The notes below the pieces were generated by a model. It made no database searches. It was not told the origin of the DNA and was given only the letters and a program-made list of their open reading frames with translations. A stretch of DNA of 64,000 nucleotides from Caulobacter sp. (lineage in GTDB: Bacteria; Pseudomonadota; Alphaproteobacteria; Caulobacterales; Caulobacteraceae), in contig JAGHZU010000001.1 in NCBI GenBank assembly GCA_017745235.1, positions 124,001 through 188,000 on the forward strand. Direction: 5' to 3'. Shown in pieces: positions 35,266 through 43,444 of this stretch. Position 1 is the stretch's first letter. Every line of letters starts with the position of its first letter. The translations under genes and the position numbers were made by a program.

Positions 35266-36920
35266 GCCCGACGCTGCACATCTGGCCGGGCCGGGATCCG
35301 GCCCGCGCTGTTCGGGTCTGGCCTGATCCCGAAGCTCTCGATCCCGGCGCGATTGAGGAGGCGCAGGAGCACCTTTTCGTCCTCGCAGGCGCGCCAGGCG
35401 CCAGTGAAGCGGATTTGCTCATCGACGAGCTTCCGCTCGAGGCGCTTCGAGCCCCAGAGCCAGACGGAGCACGCTGGCGCTGGCTCCCGGGATTTCACGC
35501 GGGTGTCGTCGAATGCCGGCTCCGGCTCCCTGGAGCCAGTCACAGGTTCGAGGTTACGACCGACCCGGCGGTCCGCAAGCTCAGCCGCGACGCGTTTGAC
35601 ACCATGGTCCGTGAGGTCCTGGAAGACACCTTTGCGCTCTTTGCCCTCAGTCCCTTTCGAAAGGGCGTGGCCAGGGGCGCTGGCCGTCGGCCGCCACCGA
35701 TAGCGCGTCTGGAGTTCCTGCGCAGCCGGATGGCTGCGCTGATCCAGACTATCCGCGCGATAGATGCCCGGCCACGGCGTGTTCTGCAGGCGCAGGACGA
35801 CCTGACTCCGTTCTGGCGGGCGGGCAGAGCAACCGCGCCTGAGGTGTTGAAGTCATTCCGATCGGGAATGCTGCTGGCCGAGAGCGGCCTGCCGCGCCTC
35901 CCTCCGGCCCTCAAGGGCCATGTGCCAGCCACCATACGGCGGAGCGTCCGCCGCCCGAGCCTGGACATCCCGGCTCATCGCCAGATGAAGGCCTCCCTGG
36001 AGAGCTGGGCGCGATGGCTCGAAAGCGTCGCCGTGGTCCTGCGCAGCAGTCTGCCGGAAGATCCGGAAGATGGCCGCATGGCGCGCGTGTGGGCGCAGCG
36101 CACACGGCTGATGGCCCGCGACATGCGACGCCTTCTGTCGCTGCCGCTGTTCAGTGAGGTTAGTCAGGGGCAGCCCAGGCCGGACGCCTCGCCGATCTGG
36201 CGCGGGGAGCCCCAATACCGCCGCTTCGCCGCGCTCCATCGTGATTTTTCCCGGGGGGTGGCCGAGGTCTTCGGTGAGTTCCTGCAGATGCCGCTGGCCA
36301 GGACCTTCGACCTCTATGAACTCTGGGCCTATCTGCGCCTCGTACGGGCGTCGATCGAACGATTTGGAGCGGACGGTGTCGACGTCTCCGGCCTCTTCGA
36401 AGCAGGTAAGGGCGTGACGCTTGCTGCCGGGCAGGCAGTGGTTCGCCTGCCCGCGGCAGGCGTGGCGCTCTGCTTCCAGCGGCGCTACCGCGAATACTGG
36501 CTCGAGAAGGACGGGTGCGGCAGCTTCAGCCGGGAAATGCGCCCTGACGTGGCCGTAGAGGCGCTCGATGGTGCAGGCCGGCTCATTGTACTCGACGCCA
36601 AGTATCGGATCGGCGCAGGACTGAATGACGCCCTGGCCTCCGCCCACATGTATCGTGATGCGCTGGTCGTCGCAGACGGTGAGGGAAGCGTGCGCCAGCT
36701 GGTCAGCGCCGCCTATCTTCTCAGCCCGGCTTCTCCGATCATCGCCGGGACATGGAGCGATGCGCCGATGCCCGGCCGCCTTTTCCATCCCGCGTATCGT
36801 GGACAGTTCCGGTTCGGAGCCGTCTCCCTTGCGCCAGGCATGAGTGCAGCGCAGATCGGACTGGCGCTCGACGCCATCCTGCAGGATGCAGAGGTTTCAG
36901 GGGAAGGAGCCTCAAATTGA
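35262..36920 (+). CDS. McrC-like DUF2357/PD-(D/E)XK protein
   Basis: A 552-residue protein. A beta-rich N-terminal part and a long helical middle (residues ~160-330) lead to a C-terminal nuclease fold with the motif IVLDAKYRIG (Asp445, Lys447) preceded by MRPDVAVEA. HMYRDALV follows. This resembles DUF2357/McrC-type PD-(D/E)XK enzymes, which pair with McrB-like AAA+ proteins. Start GTG 35262 overlaps the McrB-like stop (GTGA). It is likely to be the cutting subunit of a modification-dependent or phage-structure-sensing module. Confidence 0.85.
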   Translation: MSPTLHIWPGRDPARAVRVWPDPEALDPGAIEEAQEHLFVLAGAPGASEADLLIDELPLEALRAPEPDGARWRWLPGFHAGVVECRLRLPGASHRFEVTTDPAVRKLSRDAFDTMVREVLEDTFALFALSPFRKGVARGAGRRPPPIARLEFLRSRMAALIQTIRAIDARPRRVLQAQDDLTPFWRAGRATAPEVLKSFRSGMLLAESGLPRLPPALKGHVPATIRRSVRRPSLDIPAHRQMKASLESWARWLESVAVVLRSSLPEDPEDGRMARVWAQRTRLMARDMRRLLSLPLFSEVSQGQPRPDASPIWRGEPQYRRFAALHRDFSRGVAEVFGEFLQMPLARTFDLYELWAYLRLVRASIERFGADGVDVSGLFEAGKGVTLAAGQAVVRLPAAGVALCFQRRYREYWLEKDGCGSFSREMRPDVAVEALDGAGRLIVLDAKYRIGAGLNDALASAHMYRDALVVADGEGSVRQLVSAAYLLSPASPIIAGTWSDAPMPGRLFHPAYRGQFRFGAVSLAPGMSAAQIGLALDAILQDAEVSGEGASN

Positions 36921-38023
36921 AATTCGCGCTCAAACGGCTGACCATTTCGGACCTGGGCTTCTTCGAGGTCCATTTCGACAAGGCCAATGTCAGCGGTCAG
37001 AAGGGCCTGAACCTCAATCGTCGCGTCTTCATCGACCGCCTCTACCCTGACCTGCCTGAGCTGCTTGCCAAGCGCGACTGGGCCATGCCTGTGGCGCTGG
37101 AGCTCAACGGGCCGGGCGCGTCGTTTCGCACCCTTCAGCTCTCCCGCAAGATCACGAAGAAGAGCTCCCGCAACTACCGGCTCAATGGAGAGCTGGTCGC
37201 CAATCCGAAGGAAGATACTGCCCGCTTCGCAGAACTGACCGTCGGCGACATCGCCCTGCTGGGGTTTGACGGCGCGGGCGCGCCCTCTCGTGTTTCGTTC
37301 TTCGCGGTAGCGGCATCCAATCCGGACGACCTGGCCCTGTATGAAGCGCTCTCGGCGGTAACCGGATCATCGATGTCAGCCATCGAAGCTGATCGCCTTG
37401 CCGAGCTGATCGCCGTGGCTCCCGAAAGCCATCCGGTCCACGACCTCTTCATCGAGCGAACCCTCGTCGACGATCTGGAGCAGGCCGCGCAGGGCGACGC
37501 CGAGGCGACCGGCAGGCTGCTGGCCCGCCCAGGTGAGCGGCGGGTGTCTGCCGAGCAGCTGGCGGCCGCACGGCGTCGGGCTGAGGAAATCGGCGCGGAC
37601 GGTGAACTGATCGTGCGAGCCTACTTCGACCAGGGCGTTCCCGGCGTTGAGACCGCCGTCTGGAGCTCGTCTGAAAACGCGATCTCGGCGTGGGACTTCA
37701 AGATCACCGCCGGCGGAGACGTAGTTCTTGTTGAGGTGAAGGCCACCAGGAGCCCTCACGAGGCGCCCTTCCACATCTCGCTGGCTGAACTGCAGGCCGC
37801 TGCTCATGCGCCTCGCTACCACCTCTATCGAGTGAGCGAACTCGATGACGATGGCGGAGTGCTCCGTATCGCTGAAGGTGTTCCTCCTGTCGCGATCAGC
37901 ATTCTCACCGCGCTGGACGCGCTTCCCAAGGGCGTTCGGCCTGACGGCTTTTCCCTGGATCCGGCCCTTTTCCAATGGTCCGACCCGGTCGACCTCGCTT
38001 GGCCGGACGCGGAAGAGACATGA
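36917..38023 (+). CDS. DUF3883-like PD-(D/E)XK protein
   Basis: A 368-residue protein. The ~200-residue N-terminus has no motif I know. The C-terminal domain has Glu230 (DGELIVRAYF), WDFKITAGGDVVLVEVKATRS with Asp260 and Glu273-x-Lys275, matching DUF3883-type PD-(D/E)XK nucleases, then FHISLAELQAAAHAPRYHLYRV. Start is TTG 36917, with GGAAGGAG at 36902-36909, overlapping the previous stop (TTGA). It overlaps Vsr by 4 bases. It is a second potential nuclease of the tail of the operon. Confidence 0.83.
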   Translation: MKFALKRLTISDLGFFEVHFDKANVSGQKGLNLNRRVFIDRLYPDLPELLAKRDWAMPVALELNGPGASFRTLQLSRKITKKSSRNYRLNGELVANPKEDTARFAELTVGDIALLGFDGAGAPSRVSFFAVAASNPDDLALYEALSAVTGSSMSAIEADRLAELIAVAPESHPVHDLFIERTLVDDLEQAAQGDAEATGRLLARPGERRVSAEQLAAARRRAEEIGADGELIVRAYFDQGVPGVETAVWSSSENAISAWDFKITAGGDVVLVEVKATRSPHEAPFHISLAELQAAAHAPRYHLYRVSELDDDGGVLRIAEGVPPVAISILTALDALPKGVRPDGFSLDPALFQWSDPVDLAWPDAEET

Positions 38024-38517
38024 CCCGTCCGCCGCGGATCACCAGCGGGGTCGATCCGCTGACGCCCGAGCAGCGTCGGATGAACATGTCGCGCATCCGC
38101 GACAAGGACACAAAACCTGAGATGCTTCTTCGCCGCAGACTTCACGCGGCCGGCCTGCGTTACCGCCTCCATGCTAAGGATCTGCCCGGGAAGCCGGACT
38201 TGGTGTTCCCTGGTCGCCGGGCCGTGGTCTTCGTTCACGGCTGCTTCTGGCACGGTCATGACTGTCCGATGTTTAAGTTGCCCGCAACCCGACAGGAATT
38301 CTGGCGCGAGAAGATTGCCCGCAATCAGGTCAGAGACATACAGGTTGGCGCGGCACTGCGCGAGCTAGGGTGGCGCACCATGACCGCGTGGGAATGCGCG
38401 CTCCGGGGCCGCGCGCGGCTTGCCCCATCCGTTGTCATTGAACAGGTTCGTGCGTGGCTAGCGGATACGGAGCTGAAAGCGGAAATCCGTGGAGCGTGGG
38501 AGACGGTTGATTCTTAG
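38020..38517 (+). CDS. vsr: Very-short-patch-repair (Vsr) endonuclease
   Basis: A 165-residue Vsr-family protein. LTPEQRRMNMSRIRDKDTKPEMLLRR begins the domain. The active-site block KPDLVFPGRRAVVFVHGCFWHGHDCP contains Asp60 and His73 at positions matching the E. coli catalytic residues, with the zinc ligands around His78-Cys82; FWREKIARNQVRD follows. Vsr nicks T:G mismatches made by deamination of methylated cytosine. It is the last gene of the operon, overlapping the DUF3883-like gene by 4 bases, and fits with the C5 methyltransferase. In some systems Vsr-like proteins act in defence instead. Confidence 0.95.
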   Translation: MTRPPRITSGVDPLTPEQRRMNMSRIRDKDTKPEMLLRRRLHAAGLRYRLHAKDLPGKPDLVFPGRRAVVFVHGCFWHGHDCPMFKLPATRQEFWREKIARNQVRDIQVGAALRELGWRTMTAWECALRGRARLAPSVVIEQVRAWLADTELKAEIRGAWETVDS

Positions 38518-39022
38518 CTCAATCCGGTCCGACAGCCCGATGCAGGAACAAGCCTGGGACGATGATGGGGAAGCTCTTCCTAAAACGGAACAGCGACGCT
38601 GATCGAGGGTTGGAGCCCCCCTTGGTCTGAAGCTGAGCGACCGCAGGTTCACGTTGCCGATGGGGCGCAGCTGCCAATGGCGATGTTCAACGCGTGGCCA
38701 GTTTGGACCGGCAGCGTACGCCGGGAAAGGCCTTACCGGGTTCAGTTATGCCCGTCACCGTCAACGGACGTTAGCATGGTCGGCTGAGATAGCGGCGGCA
38801 AGCGGCTGTCGGCCTTGGAACAAACTCGTCTTTTAATCTGTAGAGCGCCACTTGGCGCGAGCGGGCGGTGTTTTCGACTCGGAATTCCGAACGTTGCGGA
38901 GCGCTTAGACGGTCCAGGGCGCAATCTGGGTTGCGCGAAAACAGCTTAACCGTGACTTTCGAGCGACTCGCGAGCTATGGTCGAACACAGTAGCGCTCTG
39001 ACGAACGAGGCCGCGCGGGGGG
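38518..39022. other. Intergenic region after the defence operon
   Basis: A 505-base gap with no credible gene. GCGCCA-CT-TGGCGC at 38845-38858 is a short perfect hairpin. The DNA seems more AT-rich than the operon, and the OLD-family gene that follows must have its promoter here. It may be the junction of two elements. Confidence 0.5.
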
Positions 39023-39025
39023 GTG

Positions 39026-40822
39026 ATGGTACGGCAGCGCAGGGTTGAACCAGCCGGACTGATAAAGGCTGTCGAGATTCGCTATTTCCGTTCGTTCTAT
39101 CAGATCAACTTCTCTCCGACCCGGAAGATGAACGTGATCTTCGGCGAGAACGACACCGGCAAGTCGAACGTGATGCGGGCGTTGAACCTCTTCTTTAATG
39201 GCGAGACTTCGCCATCCGAGGAATTTGACCTCAATATCGACCTATCTAGCCGTCGCCGTGCCGACATCGAAGGCGGTAGCGACGTACGCACGACTGTTTA
39301 TGTGAAGGTGTTCTTCCGCACGCCCAAAGAGCATCGCACCGCGCTCGGTGATGAATTCTATGTGAAGCGGACCTGGAGCCCCTCGACCGGCTCCGTACCC
39401 AGACAAGAGTGTTCGACCCACATTCAAAACGCTGGTCAAAAGAATTCGCTAACGCGCTTTCTTAACAAGACAAAATTCACCTACATCCCGGCGGTAAAGG
39501 ACCGCAACGTATACGCCAAGCTTCTCATGGAAGCCTATGAAGCAATCGCATCGTCCAAGGGTTTCGAAGCGGCGCTGCAGGTATTCACTGAAGAGATTCG
39601 CAACCAAACTCGCGCCCTAAGTGAGCGCCTGGACCTGTCCTTAGGTTTGAGGAGCGCGCTTGCTCCACCAACCGATCTAGCAGAGCTGTTCAGTTCGCTA
39701 GACTTCGAGACACTGGTTGGTGACGGCGGCAGCATGTCACTGCTGAAACAGCGCGGCGACGGCATCCAGGCCCGGCATATCCCAGAGTTGATCTCGTTTA
39801 TCGCCGACCGCGACGAGCACGCCTACCATGTCTGGGGTATCGAGGAGCCGGAGAATTCGCTTAGTATGAACTCCGCAGTGGCAGCCGCGAAGCGTCTGCG
39901 CGGCATGGTGGCAAGCGAAAAGAAGAACTTTCAGCTCTTCATCACCACACATAGTCCGGCCTTCTATGCGCTCGAGGGCGACGACGTTGCAAAGTTCTTC
40001 TTAAAGAAGGCCGATAGCGACGTTGAGGTGAAAGACGGAACCAGCCGCACGACCGTCGAACTCATGGAATTCATGGGCGACCAGTTTCTGCTTCCGGCCA
40101 TGTCCGAGGCGCTAAAAGCCGCTGAACGCCGAAACGAGGAACTGCGCGCTGTATGCGACGCCCTGTCTGAGAAGATTGAGACCAATAGCCGGCCCCTGCT
40201 ATTTGTGGAGGGGCCTAGCGACGCTACAGTAATCACTGCGCTTCTGCGCGCGCGGCGCATGGACAAGCGGGTCGAAGTAGTAAGCCTCGGCGGCGTGAAC
40301 CATGCCGGACGGTTCTCGAGCATGACTCCAGATCTTGTCGCCAAGCTTTTGGCAGGGCGACGGGGCTTCGTCCTCCTGGACTCCGACCGAGCCGGCCGCG
40401 AGGCCCTGCCAAAGGCATTGTCACGCGACGATGTGCGGCGCGGTTGGATTGCATCGGCGAATGGGATTTATTGGCGATGCCTGCCACCGAGTCCCGAGGC
40501 CAAAGCCGCTTTCGCTGCAGCGGGGATTAAAGGCGAAGACGCCTCCGGTGTCGCACTTGAGGACTGTTATCCGGCTGCAGTGAAGCAAGCGGCGCTGGAC
40601 GCGGGCGCGTTTGGGCTGGGGCCGCCCCGAGACGCGGTTCGAAGCGGCGATCTGACTCGAGTCGGCCAGGCGCTGGCGCACGCCGAGCACAGGTTTTACC
40701 TCCATCAGCCCAGTGAGCAATGCAAGACCACCTTCGCTGAATGGTTGGTCAACGAAAAGTCCGCTAAGTGCGACATCCTTGAACAGTTGATGGCCGAGCT
40801 CGATTTACTCCTTCAATCTTAG
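39026..40822 (+). CDS. OLD-family ATPase with Toprim nuclease domain
   Basis: A 598-residue protein. It has an N-terminal ABC-type ATPase with Walker A FGENDTGKSNVM (40-47), a Walker B-like VWGIEEPENSLSM, and the His-switch FITTHSPAFYAL. The C-terminal Toprim domain has Glu395 (LLFVEGPSDATVI) and LLDSDRAGR (Asp452, Asp454). This is the OLD/GajA architecture: DNA nicking linked to nucleotide state. No helicase partner of the GajB kind is adjacent, so it may act alone, as P2 OLD does. ATG 39026 is preferred to GTG 39023. Codon use looks less GC-biased than the host. Confidence 0.9.
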   Translation: MVRQRRVEPAGLIKAVEIRYFRSFYQINFSPTRKMNVIFGENDTGKSNVMRALNLFFNGETSPSEEFDLNIDLSSRRRADIEGGSDVRTTVYVKVFFRTPKEHRTALGDEFYVKRTWSPSTGSVPRQECSTHIQNAGQKNSLTRFLNKTKFTYIPAVKDRNVYAKLLMEAYEAIASSKGFEAALQVFTEEIRNQTRALSERLDLSLGLRSALAPPTDLAELFSSLDFETLVGDGGSMSLLKQRGDGIQARHIPELISFIADRDEHAYHVWGIEEPENSLSMNSAVAAAKRLRGMVASEKKNFQLFITTHSPAFYALEGDDVAKFFLKKADSDVEVKDGTSRTTVELMEFMGDQFLLPAMSEALKAAERRNEELRAVCDALSEKIETNSRPLLFVEGPSDATVITALLRARRMDKRVEVVSLGGVNHAGRFSSMTPDLVAKLLAGRRGFVLLDSDRAGREALPKALSRDDVRRGWIASANGIYWRCLPPSPEAKAAFAAAGIKGEDASGVALEDCYPAAVKQAALDAGAFGLGPPRDAVRSGDLTRVGQALAHAEHRFYLHQPSEQCKTTFAEWLVNEKSAKCDILEQLMAELDLLLQS

Positions 40823-41155
40823 TGGAAGGCGCAAGGCTATCTTATTGTGGAGCGCAGGATTTCTTCCCTTCAGCCTGAGGCGATCTGCGCAGAAGGGCTA
40901 AGTGTCAGCTTCGTGCGCAGGCAAGGTTCCGCAAATGGCGCGCTCCCGTCGCCCAACCGTTGATGCCGCAAGGGCGTGAAGCGCAGGCGCAGCGCGAGGT
41001 CTGACTGAGGAATGTGAGCTGGTTCGCCGCCCATCCGGTTTACGATTGTCCTGTGTCCGAGACTTTGAGCTGTTTTAAATCGCAGGAACTTTCCGTTGAC
41101 TACGACGCTCGGGATCTCGCTGCGCAGATCTGACGCGTTACGCGAGGACAGCAAC
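40823..41155. other. Intergenic region between convergent genes
   Basis: A 333-base gap between the OLD-family gene (+) and the right recombinase (-). I see no gene, hairpin with T-run, or repeat of note. Confidence 0.45.
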
Positions 41156-43102
41156 TCACGCATCTTCCCAGACCTTATTAAGAACCTGGGCCGCCAGAGC
41201 AGCCTTGTCCCTTGGCAGAAACCGCCCGTAGTGCTTGGCGACAGTCTCCGGCGTATCTTGGATCGCGTAGCTCGCTTGCTCGTACGAGCCGGTCTGCTTG
41301 AGAACATGCGTGGCGAGCACGTCGCGTACGTTGTGGGGGCCATGCGGTAGAAGGCCTTTGATTGCGCCTCGACCTGTGTACGGATTGAATATCCCGTATC
41401 GTTGTATGGCGAGACGCCACGCTTCGTAGAAAGTGTTCTGATCGTAGGCGGCGCTCTTGCTGCTGGCCTTTACGGTCTTGACGAAGAACGTCCCAGGGTC
41501 CGGCATCGTGCCCAGCAGACGCGGCCGGTGCTTGTTCAGGTAGAGTTTGATCTGATCATACAGGCCACCGAGGTCTCTGAGCACCAAATAGAAAGGCTGA
41601 CGGCTAAAATACGACGAGCCTGAATTTTTGAATGCCGATGCCGGGATGAAAACTTCCCAGACGCCCTCTCGCTCACTCCATCTCATCTCGCCACACTTCA
41701 ACATCTCGAGGCGGCGCTCCGAAGACGGCGTCGAACCGCATTGGCAGACGAGCAACTGGCGCAAGTTTTTCTGACGGACACCGAGATGGAGCCCAAGCCG
41801 GAGCATCAGAAAGGCCCGACAAGCCTCTGCCGCCGCAACCGGATACCGGCGCGGGTTAGGCGCACGGCGTAGGATCTCTTCGGTAATCTTGCGGTATTCG
41901 TTCAGTGGGCTCTCGGATTCCAAGATTGCCAAGACTGGTTCAAAGGGATCCCGATGCACGGTCACCAGGCGCGAAAGTTCTTTCGCACGGTGGAGCGCAT
42001 GACGCCGAGCTACATCGCAGGCCGCGCTCCAATCTGCGCGCGCCTCGCTGATCTCCGCCTCTGATATGAGGCCGCTGATCGGACTAAGCCGCTGGCCCAG
42101 CTGAGGATTTTGCCTTAGCCAGCCGACCCCCTCTCGGGTGAGCGCCCCGCAAAGCATGAGCATCTCGATCTCCCACCCGGTGTAGAAGCCGCGCTTCGCA
42201 CGACGCCACTCGAGGTACCAATCCCAGACCGAAGGAATGACGAGCAGGGCGAATGTAAGTTGATGAGCGGGAACGCCCGCGCCACGGATTTCACTGTCTG
42301 GCGGCGCCGACAGCGCTCCGAACAGCAGACCGAGATGGTCGGCCTTCAGCGAGGCAGTCTCCTGTCCCCAAACTCCAGAGCGTTGGACGCCAAGAGCGCT
42401 CAAGGTGGCTGTCTTGAAGGCCAAGAGGCTGGCCATCTCTTCATTGAGCGCTTCCGGCGCGCCAGCCGTGCCCGATGCGAACGCCGGCTCCAGCCCAGCT
42501 TCTCGGGAGGTTCTCTCCGCGACAACGCCTCCTGGCGCGCACGAAAATCGCACCGAAAAGCGTTGGCGCGCGGCGGCGGCTTGATAGCGGCGATAGTCAG
42601 TGGATCCGGATATGATGACTCTGCGAACCCAGCTGACGATCTCCTCCTGCTTAGCCTTTGGAAGCCGATTGAAATCGTGAGGTAGATGCCAGGTCAGGTG
42701 ACGTCGTTCAGGGGCGCTGAGCTTGGGCAGGCGATGGTTTGCGACTGCCTTGCCTGTCGATGGGATCTTGGCGCGGAAATAACCTGGCGGAAGATTGTAT
42801 CGAGCCTCGATCCGCTGCAGCACCCTCAAGCTGGAAGCGTCACCGGGCGTCTTAGAGCCGCGCCGCCAAGTTCCCAACGTCGTTACGTTCACCGTCGCGT
42901 CCTTAGAACAGAGCGCCTTGCGCAATCGGTAGGCGGTGTCTCCGTGACGGCGCATATGAAGGTCGAGAGCTTCTGCAAAGCTTTCAGGGTCGACCCACTC
43001 TGACCAGAGAGCCGAAGGGCGGTCCTCTATCGGTCTTGGTTTCCGACCACGCCGCCCAGACTTCAAGGCGGGGGCTGGCTTTTTGTCTGTTGAAGGCGCC
43101 AT
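41156..43102 (-). CDS. Large tyrosine recombinase (right copy)
   Basis: A 648-residue paralog of the protein at 18128-20098, alike along its whole length (LWSEWVDPESFAEALDLHMRRHGD, PPGYFRAKIP, then the catalytic part). Catalytic residues are Arg443 (LGVRQKNLRQLL), His590 and Arg593 (HNVRDVLATH) and Tyr625 (VAKHYGRF). Its start lies 184 bases from the 3' end of tRNA-Arg, the usual place for an integrase that uses that tRNA as attB. Upstream, an inverted repeat (43164-43195) may be its operator or an arm site. It is convergent with the OLD-family gene. Confidence 0.88.
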   Translation of the reverse strand: MAPSTDKKPAPALKSGRRGRKPRPIEDRPSALWSEWVDPESFAEALDLHMRRHGDTAYRLRKALCSKDATVNVTTLGTWRRGSKTPGDASSLRVLQRIEARYNLPPGYFRAKIPSTGKAVANHRLPKLSAPERRHLTWHLPHDFNRLPKAKQEEIVSWVRRVIISGSTDYRRYQAAAARQRFSVRFSCAPGGVVAERTSREAGLEPAFASGTAGAPEALNEEMASLLAFKTATLSALGVQRSGVWGQETASLKADHLGLLFGALSAPPDSEIRGAGVPAHQLTFALLVIPSVWDWYLEWRRAKRGFYTGWEIEMLMLCGALTREGVGWLRQNPQLGQRLSPISGLISEAEISEARADWSAACDVARRHALHRAKELSRLVTVHRDPFEPVLAILESESPLNEYRKITEEILRRAPNPRRYPVAAAEACRAFLMLRLGLHLGVRQKNLRQLLVCQCGSTPSSERRLEMLKCGEMRWSEREGVWEVFIPASAFKNSGSSYFSRQPFYLVLRDLGGLYDQIKLYLNKHRPRLLGTMPDPGTFFVKTVKASSKSAAYDQNTFYEAWRLAIQRYGIFNPYTGRGAIKGLLPHGPHNVRDVLATHVLKQTGSYEQASYAIQDTPETVAKHYGRFLPRDKAALAAQVLNKVWEDA

Positions 43103-43163
43103 GCGACCCTATCAATCAGGCTCGGACGGAACACCGAGCGGCACGAATGAAAGGGGAACAATA

Positions 43164-43195
43164 TTCGGGACTATTCCGGGGATTCGAGTCCCGAA
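43164..43195. repeat. Inverted repeat between recombinase and tRNA
   Basis: TTCGGGACT (43164-43172) and AGTCCCGAA (43187-43195) are perfect 9-base arms with a 14-base spacer, in the DNA between the right recombinase start and tRNA-Arg. It is a candidate recombinase arm site or operator. Confidence 0.45.
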
Positions 43196-43286
43196 CCGTC
43201 CGATTTTATCGGTTTTGTTCTGGGTCCGCCTCAAGCGGCGTCAGCGCAAAACGCTGGATAAGTAGTTGATTTTAAAGCCCGCGCGC

Positions 43287-43363
43287 TGGCGGCCCAGGAG
43301 GGACTCGAACCCCCGACCTTCGCTTTAGGAAAGCGCTGCTCTATCCTGCTGAGCTACTGAGCC
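43287..43363 (-). tRNA. tRNA-Arg (anticodon CCU)
   Basis: The minus strand folds as a full cloverleaf of 77 bases. The acceptor GGCTCAG pairs with CTGGGCC, the D-arm GCTC pairs with GAGC, and the anticodon stem flanks the loop with CCT. The T-arm is GGGGG-TTCGAGT-CCCTC, the discriminator is G, and CCA is encoded. It decodes AGG arginine codons. The 3' end faces the island, as expected for a tRNA gene used as an integration site. Confidence 0.96.
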
Positions 43364-43444
43364 GCTGCGCGTCGCGCATCGGGTCCATAGCGCAAGTTGC
43401 CGGGCGTGCGAACCCCGGGGCTGAAAAGGTTGGCGAGGAAGCCG

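Larger units (their letters stand above)
16700..43286. mobile_element. Genomic island at tRNA-Arg carrying a defence locus
   Basis: The right edge abuts the encoded CCA end of tRNA-Arg(CCU), a common integrase target. The left edge is inferred from loss of similarity to a duplicated host promoter near 16710. The span holds three tyrosine recombinases (18128-20098, 20247-21407, 41156-43102), an excisionase-like gene, an XRE regulator and a long restriction/defence operon. Base composition seems less GC-rich than the flanks by eye. I did not find a second copy of the tRNA 3' end, so exact att sites are unknown. It may be several nested elements. Confidence 0.65.

Noticed and set aside
39026..40822. 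Complete Gabija system
   Set aside because: Only the GajA-like ATPase/Toprim protein is present; no UvrD-type helicase lies next to it.
18128..43102. Recombinase-in-trio (RIT) element
   Set aside because: The three recombinases are not adjacent, and two are close paralogs, unlike RIT elements with three different neighbouring genes.
16700..43286. Direct repeat of the tRNA-Arg 3' end marking the left att site
   Set aside because: I scanned the likely edges by eye and found no convincing copy of the tRNA end, so no attL is called.
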